A stretch of 64,000 nt of DNA from Pristionchus mayeri (Eukaryota > Nematoda > Chromadorea > Rhabditida > Neodiplogasteridae): NCBI GenBank assembly GCA_036245805.1, contig BTRK01000002.1, positions 7,622,689 through 7,686,688 on the forward strand, written 5' to 3'. Both the position numbers and the translations under genes were made by a program. Below, in pieces: positions 35,901 through 45,689 of the stretch (positions are counted from its first letter, which is position 1; every line of letters starts with the position of its first letter). The notes beneath the pieces were generated by a model. That model was given only the letters and a program-made list of their open reading frames with translations. It did no database searches and was not told the DNA's origin.

Positions 35901-38898
35901 GTTGAGGCATCCAAGCAAGGCTGGTTTGCCACCCCCGCGCCAATTCTGCGTTCAGTCTGTCCTAAGGTTATCAGCGACCTATGCGCTACCGCCCGTGTTG
36001 TGTGCACGTGGTGAAGGATTTCTGGCCTATTTCTTAACCCCGTGGTCTGTGTGGATCTGCAGGCGAGGGGGTCGAACTCATGACCATCGGACTCGCATTC
36101 CTGGCACACAACCACTGCGCCACCTCGCCGGTATATCGATGAGAGTCGGTATATCGATTTTCCGAAACCTCACAATTGTTTTTTGCTATATCTTCGGAAC
36201 AAATTAAGCTAAAGGGTCAATTTTTCCATGTGTAACGCTGTCATGATGGAGCAATAACATGCCAAATTTTATAGCGAACGGACTGAAAATTACAAAAATT
36301 GAAAAATTGTGTTTACCAACATTCAGGCACATGAAACCACCCAATCGGGTTCAGCGAAAAATCTGACTTGTAACTTTATGCAGAAACTATTAGAGAACTA
36401 CTATGCGAAATTGCGAGATTGGGCGATTCTTTATACCCATTTTGCATGTGAATACTCGGGGAGGGTCAGTGGTTAATGAACAATTTCATGATTTTTGAGT
36501 AAAAATATAGCATTGCCAGATATGCACTAAACCAACATGGTAACATATCTAGACCAAGTTATGCACGTTTATCGTTGAATTGGAAACATTTGACTTGAAA
36601 TGTTCGTGTTCAGAACATGCGATTGTTGAGTCCGACTATTTCTGAACAGCCGCCGCTCTGACCGTCGCCGAGTATTCACAGGCAAAATGGGTATAAAGAA
36701 TCGCCTAGTCTAGCACTTTCGCAAAGTAGTTCTCTAATAGTTTCTGCATAAAGTGACATGAAAACAGATTTTGCGGTGAACCCGATTGGGAGGTTTCATG
36801 TGCCTGAAAATTGTGAACAAATTGTTTTCCATTTTTGAAATTTTCAGTCCGTTCGCTATACAACTTGGCATGTTGTTGCTCCATCATGACATCATTGCAC
36901 CTGTAAAATTTTGACCCTTTAGCTCAATTTGTTCCGAAGATATAACCAAAAAACTAAATTTGTGACGTCTCGTAAAATTGATAAACCGACTCTCATCGAG
37001 GAACTCTACAGGGTGCGAGAAAAGTATGGTGACAAGTCTTTTATGTAATATCTCGCGAAGTAATGATAGCATAGATTTCTGCTTTCGCCATTGTATGCCT
37101 GCGAACAGTACCTCCAACAATTTTATCACAGTTCCCCGTCTATCGATTTTGTCTTTCAGAGCTTTTCGATTTTCAAGTTCGAAAAAATGGGCCCTTGGCC
37201 CGCAGCTCATTTTTCTCTTTAATTAATAATAAAAAATCTTCGGATAATAATTCCCCCGCTTTCTCAACTTGAGTATGGAGAGCAACCATTCCTCTTTAAA
37301 GTATACTTGTTTAGGCGGAAATACGATATCAGGAAACGGAGAAATATGAAAATAACTGCATCACACTTTGATACGGAATTATCTTTTTGAAAAATCACAT
37401 TTTCGAATTTCTTTCTCAGCATCCATATATTGAGATATAAACTTGTATGTTATATGCAAGGACCGAATTATGAATTTTAGTAGCGTCAAACTGAATGAAA
37501 ACATGGTTTAAACTACTGAACCATACATGAGAAAATATGGCTGAAAACGACACTTGGGACAGATTCGAAAAAGGTACAGAAGTAGATTCGCTTTCCCAAT
37601 TTAAACTGAAAGCATATTTGCACTACTGAATGGACGTGTACCATAATACATACGTTTATATTTTTCTATCATTCTTATTTGATGGACGCGACATCTTTAT
37701 TCGAGAAAATTTTTTCGAGGGCCGTTCGTCACAGCTTACTTTTAAATATTTTTAAGCTGTATAACCAAATCTCCAAATTAAATGGACACATATTTAGACT
37801 CGGGCACAAGTGCCAAGAAAAAAAGAAAAAAATAATGGAATGCGCCACCTATTACATTGTTGTAATGCGGCATTAAAGAATACGACTCATGCAGTGAGAG
37901 AAACATGATCGTTTTCTTCACTAAATTTTTAATAAATTAAATCTCGTAATCTAAAAGAAATATTTGTTTGATACATGAGCGCTAAATAGCTACATAGCTA
38001 AGGTACATGGTGCAAAAAATTGGGATAAATTAAAACACTGCGCACCAAGTGGGGCTTAATTTAATTGTGTCACAATACTTTTCTCGCACCCTGTAAACAC
38101 GTTGGATAGTGGATTCGCATCATGGGGGGAGGTACTCTCATTAAAATGAATTTGACTTCATAGCGCAGTTCGGCTGAGGTTTAAAAAAATCAAATCGAAA
38201 GTGCTCCGGGATAAAAAAATTGTGTAACCCGCGATTGATAGGTTTCAGCACATCATCCATACGTCGATAATATCCTGGGGTATCTCTCGAATGCTCCAAA
38301 CCGTAAGTCTTTAACTCAATGTTGAAAGAAGTTATGATCATTTGAAATTTGGTGCTAAACTTTTGTCCGCAACTGAAACTATCATCAGAAACGATCATCT
38401 ATTAACTACTATCATTCAGAAAGTAAATTTCCATTTCGCGACCTCCCCTAAACAGCAAAGTAACAAAGTCACTCACATCTTCATATGCCATATGAATCCG
38501 AATCCATTTTGAATTTTCTTTTTTGATTCCAAAATATTTACGAAATCTTTTATGAATTCTAATAATCCATTTTGATCGACCTTCTGAGTCGATTTTCCAT
38601 CCAAAATAATCGATTACCGGAAGATGTATTCGATTATTTAACAGCTCTTGAACTAGAGAATTCCACTGCGGAGAAATCTGAAAAGCTGCTAGAACAAATA
38701 ATAACAAAAAGTAGAGATTACAGACAAACAGAAACTTTCATAGAAATCTTAAAAACGACAATACAAAACAATCAACATATGGAATAGAAGACAACGTACC
38801 AGTCTCATGATATCCACATCATCAATCGCCATTCTAATGATCGATCGGATGACATCCGAATTCAGATTGAGTAGACTGAGCTCTTCTGATGACGACAT
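32961..38898 (-). CDS. Family member 6, intact, with transposon-filled intron
   Basis: Five exons agree in phase: 38,800-38,898, 38,477-38,677, 33,687-33,913, 33,533-33,606 and 32,961-33,391, giving 343 residues. Exon 1 reads MSSSEELSLLNLNSDVIRSI. Exon 2 has WNSLVQELLNNRIHLPVIDY and RFRKYFGIKKENS. Exon 3 has LINQLDVIGPITS and VEKLSLSGL. Exon 4 has VQRLVFFDNFKLYG. The last exon has VELAWYHKMDLDGLNE, a His-rich linker, IHPSGDVIFRIFVEKKKDDG and a Lys/Arg-rich tail. Intron 2 is about 4.56 kb and holds a TA-flanked element with a hairpin, a small foldback, and a palindrome carrying a SINE and a third element. The exons are undamaged, so the gene may still be spliced; this needs RNA evidence. Function unknown; F-box adaptor is an inference. 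Confidence 0.7.
33983..35198. mobile_element. TA-flanked DNA element in intron 2 of member 6
   Basis: CAAGGTGTCCCAAAAGTATTG at the left is matched by CAATACTTTTGGGACACCCTG at the right, each followed by TA. It is 1,216 bp. The ends are of Tc1/mariner type. I recognise no transposase, so it is a decayed or non-autonomous copy. A hairpin of the CTCTCTCG family lies inside it at 34,563-34,671. Confidence 0.75.
34563..34671. repeat. 110-bp hairpin, near-perfect copy
   Basis: GAGGGGTCACTCTCTTCATT and TTCCCGAACTCTC face GAGAGTTCGGGAA and AATGAAGAGAGTGACCCCTC. The centre is ACCGGTCGACCGGTCG, itself palindromic. It lies inside a TA-flanked DNA element, so it inserted after that element or was carried by it. 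Confidence 0.8.
35315..35480. repeat. Small foldback of about 160 bp
   Basis: CATTTGAACGGAAGTGACTT faces AAGTTACTTCCGTTCAAATG. The loop is about 100 bp and has no recognised content. Confidence 0.6.
35884..36135 (-). mobile_element. tRNA-derived SINE
   Basis: Read on the minus strand it begins GGCGAGGTGGCGCAGTGG, containing an RNA polymerase III A box (TGGCGCAGTGG), and about 35 bases on has a B box (AGTTCGACCCC). The first seven bases GGCGAGG pair with CCTCGCC after the B box, as in an acceptor stem, but the anticodon arm is degenerate, so it is not a working tRNA. A tRNA-unrelated body of about 175 bp follows. TCGAT flanks both ends, and the opposite palindrome arm lacks the insert. Confidence 0.75.
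37009..38093. mobile_element. CAGGGTGCGAG-end element, copy C
   Basis: Same orientation as the copy at 15.2 kb, 1,085 bp, with TA on both sides. It interrupts the right arm of the surrounding palindrome. The small minus-strand frame MSCGPRAHFFELENRKALKD is open here too. There are a few substitutions relative to the other copies. Confidence 0.85.
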
Positions 38899-38989
38899 GC
38901 GTTCGGACGCGTTCGGACGCGTTGACAAGAGAGTAAGGGATAGCTGTTCTGCAAATAATGTGAATATTGTTTTCTAAAACTCCAAACAG

Positions 38990-39005
38990 AAATTGCGGCT
39001 GTCAT
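38990..39005 (-). promoter_or_regulatory. Shared upstream motif, member 6 proximal
   Basis: The coding strand reads ATGACAGCCGCAATTT, about 93 bp before the start at 38,898. A better second match (ATGACACCCGCATTT) is at 39,154-39,168, about 256 bp upstream. The 5' leader also holds a tandem GCGTTCGGAC repeat at 38,900-38,930. Confidence 0.5.
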
Positions 39006-39153
39006 TTGTGATGCCCGAATGTATGGGTTCGTGGCAAGAGTTGGTTGATGTTTGAATATTACTCAAATCAATGGAACCAGTAATAATAGTAAGAAGGGCA
39101 GCGGTGACTCTTCGAATAAACATTCAAAAGTAAAAATGTGATTATCTACAGCA

Positions 39154-39168
39154 AAATGCGGGTGTCAT
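39154..39168 (-). promoter_or_regulatory. Shared upstream motif, distal copy
   Basis: The coding strand reads ATGACACCCGCATTT, one change from consensus. It could be the remnant of a duplicated promoter or a second site for the same factor. Confidence 0.5.
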
Positions 39169-39663
39169 CCCTGTATGTTTTCTTGGCAAGAGTTGTGTGG
39201 CGTACCATTTACATGGATGCAACCATACATGTTTAGTGAGAATTCAATGAGGTGAATGATGTCGATGACAAACCAATTTGAACGTCAGTGATGCAAATGG
39301 GTATGATGAACCCACGTAAGCAAAACAAATTATTTTTTTTTATTTTTTAAAATTTTTTTAACACAAATATTTGATTCAGAACGGTGAGAACACATATATT
39401 TCTAAACTCTCCTGAAAAAATGTCGTTTTTTTCTCAAAAAAATGTCGTTTTTTTGAGAAATGATGTTGTTTTGAATGATGAAATGATGGCCTTTATTAGG
39501 AAATCTCAATCAAAGTCTCAAACAAATTTTAAAGCATACAATTTTTGGACGTAATGGCGAATGGCTTAATACAAAATTGTATATAAGGAAAAAAACTTAT
39601 ACTATAAAAAATATGAAGGGCCGATAGCGAACAATTCGTTGATCAATTTTTTTCAATCCAATC

Positions 39664-40752
39664 TTACTCAAATTTAAACTCTACGAATGCAGCGCGAATG
39701 TCATAAACTGAATGATAAGAATAATGAGGCCTAGTTCTGTCCACGATTCGCCGGTTAAGAGAACAACCCTGTAGAAAGGATTAGGTGGAACGTATCAATT
39801 TAGAATGTATTTGAATTAACAATGGGAAAAAAATAGAAAACACCTGGCTTAGATATCGTGTATTTTATTTTATCTAGGACGAATGCAAACGAACCCACAT
39901 TTGATCACGCTTTTGTTGACCGAGAGCACTGTCGTTAACGTCTAAAATTGCATAATTTAATTTGCTTTTTGCGCATCACTCATAACCTCGATAAATCCTT
40001 TCAAATTGTGAGTAGAATGATCCCACTCGCTTAGATATCGGATATCAACGTAATCATGCGGAATCGAGTCGATTCCACCTTCTGTTAGACCCTTCTTCCA
40101 ATAGAACTTGCGGATAAATTTACGGAACTTCTGAAATGATTGATGGAAATATTGATTATTTCTGCACCTACTTGCTGAGGTCCGGAGCTATTCCCGTCTA
40201 TTTTGAGGAACTTGACACATTCCTGCATTGAAATTACACATTGTACAATTAGCAATGAATAAATACAAGAAATGTAACCTTTATTTCAATTGATTCATCG
40301 GTACTCTTTACTCTACAGATGGGCGCATGGAAGAGATAGCGCAACGGGAGGTAAATCTTGACACTAATAGGCGACTGAATTGCGGAGCCCGGTAAAGATC
40401 ACCAAATCCAGTATATTTTTTCTAATTGTTTTCGAAATTGTCAAACCTTGAACTTGAACGAAATTCTTCCTTGGATAATGCAAGTTCTTCTGTGTATCGT
40501 GCCATCGGTAAATTTCGCTGGCCCTTCGTAGAAAGTAAATTCATCGTACGATTCTAGAAGTGATTCAACATCGTCCTCAGCTAGTTTCACGTTCTGAAAG
40601 AAATGAGTTGCCTAAGCGACACATTTTTTATTGTTCAAATATTTCAACAATATAGTTACTAAGCATGTGCTGCCAAGTTGTCCATGCCCTGATTTCATGA
40701 TCTCTCGGACAATCTCGGATGGCAGTCTGTTGAGGATGGCATGACTCTCCAT
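39664..40752 (-). CDS. Compact seven-exon F-box-like protein
   Basis: Seven exons agree in phase: 40,660-40,752, 40,447-40,593, 40,279-40,374, 40,172-40,222, 39,980-40,130, 39,895-39,941 and 39,664-39,768, giving 229 residues. Introns are 66, 72, 56, 41, 38 and 126 bases. The N-terminus MESHAILNRLPSEIVREIMK is a good F-box opening (LPxEIvreI). Later segments include LAEDDVESLLESYDEFTFYE, ISVKIYLPLRYLFHAPICR, ECVKFLKIDGNSSG, FRKFIRKFYWKKGLTEGGID, WDHSTHNLKGFIE and VYDIRAAFVEFKFE at the end. It does not belong to the neighbouring paralogue family in sequence, but shares a weaker form of the upstream motif at 40,876. The 38-base intron is my inference from phase. A role as an F-box adaptor is plausible but unproven. 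Confidence 0.65.
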
Positions 40753-40875
40753 AAGAAGTAAGCTGAACATAAATATCGAATAGTGAACATTAGAATATAA
40801 ATATCGAATAGTGAACATTAGAAAACACATCTGTAAACGGCAATCAGTTGTACATAGTCGTGTAAAAATATAGCC

Positions 40876-40888
40876 AAGTGGGTGTCAC
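40876..40888 (-). promoter_or_regulatory. Partial match to the shared upstream motif
   Basis: The coding strand reads GTGACACCCACTT, 124 bp before the start at 40,752. The ACACCC core is kept; the right half differs. Confidence 0.4.
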
Positions 40889-41202
40889 ATATTCATTATA
40901 CGAGGCATATGCTTTGCCGTTTCGGCATCATTGACATGTTGAAGATAAATATAAATATACGAGCAAATTTGTCCATTCATATCCCTCGAATCAACGCTGC
41001 TAGCGACCCTGGGGCGTTCGATTCGAGGCGTTCACTGTCCGATACACAATCAATTACATAACAAGCCATCGAAGATTCTCTTCACATTTCCTGTTTACTG
41101 TCCTGGCGGATACATAATTGCATTGAATAAAAAAAACATACATATCATATGTCACTGAATTTAGCTAGTACGCAATGTTCTTGCCACGAAAGTATTGATG
41201 TA

Positions 41203-42081
41203 TTAGGTTGTCTCAAAAGCTTCTCCCTAATATATTTTTTAAACTTTATCTTGCCATCTTTGCTTGACTTTAATTTCCGTTTAACATTAGTTATGGGCAT
41301 ATAGGTAGATTATATGTACAGGATCAATTCAATTCTAGAAAGCATATCACGGTAATAAATAATGAAAAAGTAAAAATGTAAAAATATGACGATAATTAGC
41401 TTACTTTGCTGGACTCTACCATTTGAATACGCTTAAGCAATTGATTCTGCCAAATTCATGAGTAATACAAACCAAGTTGCACTTTCAGAATATCACACAA
41501 TATCCGACTTTCAAAAGGCGTTGGACGCTGGGAATTAGAAAAAGTGCTGATTTGGTTGACATTTTGATGCATAACTGCTGTTCACGAATGGATAGATGTA
41601 GTCACATCAAGTTTAAGGGTAATATTAAGACTAGCGAGTACTTCATTGTTGACAACAATAAGGCTTTCTGAGTCAATGGCTAAACAATCGGGGCTATAAA
41701 ATGTAATTCTGCTGAAATTATTCTCGCGAAATTATCTAATTAGACGCTCATCTCATCTTGGCATGACGGCACACTGATACTGAATTACATGCATGAGCAT
41801 GCCCAGTTAGCATACTTTACACTGGTATGCATGATTAACCCCTATCTCTTTTCTCCACTTAGCGCTAACCTTACACAAATTCAGTTTGAAACTTAATTTT
41901 ATGAAATTGGACAGATTGTTGTATCGACGATTGTAGAGAACTGGGACACGGTTTGTTATAAAGAGTATTCATGTGCCCTTATATTGGAAAAGACCGAATG
42001 AGGATTGATCAACATTGGAGGTCAGGGGAAGAAAAAATGTAAATTTCTGAAAAAAAAGGAGAAGCTTTTGAGGCAACCTAA
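41203..42081. mobile_element. Mariner-type non-autonomous element
   Basis: TTAGGTTGTCTCAAAAGCTT at the left is mirrored by AAGCTTTTGAGGCAACCTAA at the right, with TA on both sides. It is 879 bp, shorter than a full mariner, and I recognise no transposase motif in it. Confidence 0.75.
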
Positions 42082-42236
42082 TACAATCAAATAGTCTTCC
42101 CATTTTCACGCACATTCGCCGAAGCACCCTAGTGGTGTGCGATAAATAAAATAAATAAATAAATAAGTGACAACCGCTTTGTGTTTCATGAACTAGTGAA
42201 TTGCATTACTTCTCGTTTGTTTTAGATAGATGACCG

Positions 42237-42925
42237 ATGACGTCAGCAGAAGCTCCAAATATCCTAAATCTGAATTTGGATGTCGAGCCATAATCAGAGT
42301 TGGGCTGGAAGATATCGATACAATGAGGATGGCAAATACAGTTATTGTTATCACTTTGATATTATTATTCTGTTATGAAGTATGATTCATCATATATCTC
42401 CAATGTGGAATGCCATATGCCAAGAGTATCTGCAGACTTGAAGTCATCTTCCCGTAATCGAATATTTATGTTGGAAAAATGGACGAGAGTTGAGCATGAG
42501 CATAGAGGAGAGGTTCCGCAAATATTTCGGTGCGGAGAAATGACCTCGAAGTCCGAATCCGCTGTATTTGAAAGACGTATATGTGAGTTATGATGTATGA
42601 ATCATGATATTGTTTTTAGATTTTGCGTTTCCATCAAACTTATAGTACCAATTTGCAGTCGTATAATATGGGCAACGATGGAAAAGTTGAAGCACTTTCC
42701 CAAATAGAATTTCGAATTTTGGGCAGAGCCTCATGCATTGACAAGCTTGACCTGAGCCGATTCCTCATATCCGTTCCGATTGAAAATATCATAAAGAAAA
42801 TGCGTGTGAAACATCTAACAATTTTGTCGAAATTTTCATCAACTGGTACGTATGTTTTCAAAATGAGAACCGAATAATTGTTAGATCTCGAATGTTTCCT
42901 ACCCCTCCTTCTTCGACTAATTTCT
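42237..42925 (+). pseudogene. Family member 7, disabled and truncated
   Basis: Exon 1 (from 42,237) reads MTSAEAPNILNLNLDV, then loses four bases where VIRTIIRV is expected, and its donor is GC instead of GT. Exon 2 keeps EERFRKYFGAEK but contains stops. Exon 3 (about 42,659-42,844) is clean: IEFRILGRASCIDKLDLSRF and KKMRVKHLTILSKFSSTG. The final exon opens DLECFLPLLLRLISR and is then cut by a 1.6-kb palindrome. Its relatives are the plus-strand members at 54-58 kb. Confidence 0.7.
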
Positions 42926-44567
42926 CGATTCCGTTTTCTTCATATCGAGGTCCGAACATATCCGATCATTTCGGAATTCTGTGAAATTACGACTATGTCG
43001 TCCAAATGAACAGTTAAACGTGCACGTATGGTGGAAAATTAAACAACAATAATAATGATTAGTAATTTTGTACTGAAAATTGAACTTCCGTTCATTCTGA
43101 AAAAGTCGATTTTCACGACATCGATTTTATCGAAATTGGAGCTGATGAAATTCTGTATTTTCAATCATATGACGATGAACACTGCAGAACTCGTAAAGTA
43201 GGTTTCCATATGAGTAAGAAATTTGCAAAACATTGCTTTTTTCCTATCTTTAGGAGTGCCATTTTTTCGATCCAAAACGCGAAAACGAGGGTGTCGAACA
43301 AAATTGTTGGACTGAAATTTGACGAAATCGACGAATTTCAGTAACTTTGAATTATTTTACTTACAAAAATGTGAAAAACAGTTGAACAAATTGGAACACC
43401 GCAAAAATCGAAAAAAAAATGCCTACCCAACTTCGATTCTACCCATGTTTGAGCTGTGAAAACACAAAATTTCATAAATATAACTCATGTCATTCATTAC
43501 CTGGGTGTAGTACAGTAACACTTAAGTGAAATAAATGTTGCAATCATTCGATCACTGTAAGTATTTTCCTGATAATCGTTGACAAATCTCGAGAAAATCA
43601 ATGAAATGATAAGGGAAACTTCCGCAGATTGCCAATATTATCGAACAAATTGATTCGTATTTATAGTCAATAATTATAATAAGTCACTTCAATTGAAAAA
43701 CCGATGTGCATTTTATGTTATAAAGGGATTCGAAATTTTGAATTTGTGCATGTATTTGGAAATCTGATTACTACAGATTGAAGCAGTTTAATCAATTTTC
43801 ACTATTTTTTGAAAGGATATATGAAGTAAAATTCAAATGATTTCATACTCAGTTAATTCTGTTCTATCAGCGGAAATGTGTGCCCAAATTTCTCATCTCG
43901 CATCTGATTTTACCGATATTTGGGAAGGATTATCAAGAAAATGAATAAAGAGGGGCACTTTTTGCAAAACTTGTTTCATTAAAGTACTCCTCTACTACCG
44001 GTTGGTAGTAAAGAATACTGCAAAAACTTATCAAATCTTGTGTTTTCACAGCTCAAATATGGGTAAAATCGAAGTTGGGTAGGCATTTTTTTGATCTGTT
44101 TTTCGCATTTTTGTAAGTAAAATAATTCAAAGTTACTGAAATTCGTCGATTTCATCAAATTTCAGTCCAACAATTTTGTTCGACACCCTCGATTTCGCGT
44201 TTGGACCGAAAAAATGACACTCCTAAAGATATGAAAAAAGCAATATTTTGCAAATTTCTTACTCATATGGAAACCTACTTTACGAGTTGTGCAGTGTTCT
44301 TCGTCATATACAGAGATACAGAGTTTCAAAATACAGAGTTTCATCAGCTCCAATTTCGATAAAATCGATGTCGTGAAAATCGACTTTTTCAGAATGAATG
44401 GAAGTTCAATTTTCAGTAAAAAATTACTAATCATTATTATTGTTGTTTAATTTTCCACCATATGTGTACGTTTAACTGTTCATTTGGACGACATAGTCGT
44501 AATTTCACAGAATTCCGAAATGATCGGATATGTTCGGACCTCGATATGAAGAACACGGAAACGTCGA
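42925..44567. repeat. 1.6-kb palindrome
   Basis: TTCTTCATATCGAGGTCCGA at the left is mirrored by TCGGACCTCGATATGAAGAA at the right. The arms run inward for about 530 bp, including GCCTACCCAACTTCGATT against AATCGAAGTTGGGTAGGC. The loop is about 580 bp. It truncates the last exon of the adjacent broken paralogue. Confidence 0.8.
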
Positions 44568-44800
44568 AATGTTTTCGCTTTGAAACAACTCGATGTTGAA
44601 TTCAACGGGCTACATTATATGCATGGTGTGATATTGCCCCCCTCCCATATTGAGAATATAGCCCGGAAAAAGTGAAAAATTCGGACACGAAATCAAGTTT
44701 CCAACCAATCCCGATTCGATCACGGTGGTTCATTTTTGGTTATTGGTCATGCTAAATATATATTTATATATTTTATCTACGCTCGGCGGCGCAACGGAAG

Positions 44801-44851
44801 ACGAATAATTACTTAAGCGTTGTGATACAACGCTTAAGTAATTATTCGTCT
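44801..44851. repeat. Small perfect hairpin
   Basis: GACGAATAATTACTTAAGCG faces CGCTTAAGTAATTATTCGTC, and the second arm is then partly repeated. Upstream (44,750-44,790) is a stretch similar in opposite orientation to 29.65-29.70 kb, so this may be the end of a dispersed repeat. Confidence 0.65.
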
Positions 44852-44899
44852 TCTTAAGTAATTATTCGTCTAAATACAACGCACAAGTGATTTTGAGTC

Positions 44900-45650
44900 T
44901 ATCTCATCGCGTTCGAAAAATATGAAATTTCGATTTTTCAACTTTTGCACCGTATAATTTCTTACTGAAAAGCGGAATCGAGTAACAGCCTATATATTGT
45001 GCATGATGGGGCCAAGGGGCATCCATGCTTAAAGCATGGCGGCCCAGTTCCCATTCCGGGGTACCGCATGTCCGGGGGTATCCATTATGATCGATTCTTA
45101 CCGATCCGGCCTCTTAACATTTGTAAACACGTGGTTTACTTGTGATTTCATAGAATTTCACATCATTGTCGCCTGGTTTATCGTAGAAAGCCGATGATCG
45201 GAAAAAAAATTCTGCATCCACCGACCAAAGAACTCCGAAAAAGGAAAAAAAAAACGTAATCTGGCTCGAAAAGCTGGAGCTTGTGAAGCCGATCTTTAAA
45301 ACATCTTTCTTGCTTGAAATAATCCCATTTTGCGGGAGCTCGATGGATTTCTCTGAAGAAGGACAGCGGAGTACTTCGAATATTTCTCGCCATTCTCATT
45401 CTCACGTCTCATTTTTGCTTTTTGTTTATATATCCACTTGTATATTCATCGTTCGACCTTCAGGTGACTTAATCATGATTTTTTCCACATTGTTGTTTTC
45501 AAAATAGAGCGGACAATGGATGACGCGATTGATAATGGAAGGACTCCGGAGGTTTGCACGTCCTAAGCATCATATTATATGGTATAGTGTGAAAAAAACG
45601 GTCGTGAGTAGCGATTGCCACTGAACTCTTCCATCGTCTGGGTCATTTAC
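44900..45650. other. Unassigned stretch
   Basis: It lies between a palindrome and a LINE. It contains a GC-richer block near 45,000-45,110 (CATGCTTAAAGCATGG is a small palindrome). A short open stretch starting MDDAIDNGRTPE near 45,515 is followed by a possible donor and could be an upstream exon of the receptor gene at 48.8 kb, but nothing else supports this. Confidence 0.4.
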
Positions 45651-45689
45651 CCCTCTTGTCCCCTCCCCACCATCATGCAGCCTGCCATT

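Larger units (their letters stand above)
35590..38375. mobile_element. 2.8-kb palindromic element with nested insertions
   Basis: CAGTTGCGGACAAAAGTTTA at the left is mirrored by AAACTTTTGTCCGCAACTG at the right. Outer arms 35,590-35,880 and 38,095-38,375 and inner arms 36,136-36,440 and 36,690-37,006 pair. Each arm has suffered one insertion: a SINE in the left (35,884-36,135) and a CAGGGTGCGAG element in the right (37,009-38,093). The left flank is TA; the right flank is not clearly TA. Because each arm records the empty site of the other, insertion boundaries can be read exactly. Confidence 0.75.

Noticed and set aside
36060..36135. A functional tRNA gene
   Set aside because: A and B boxes and the acceptor stem are visible, but the anticodon stem has mismatches and the T stem does not fit; it is the head of a SINE.
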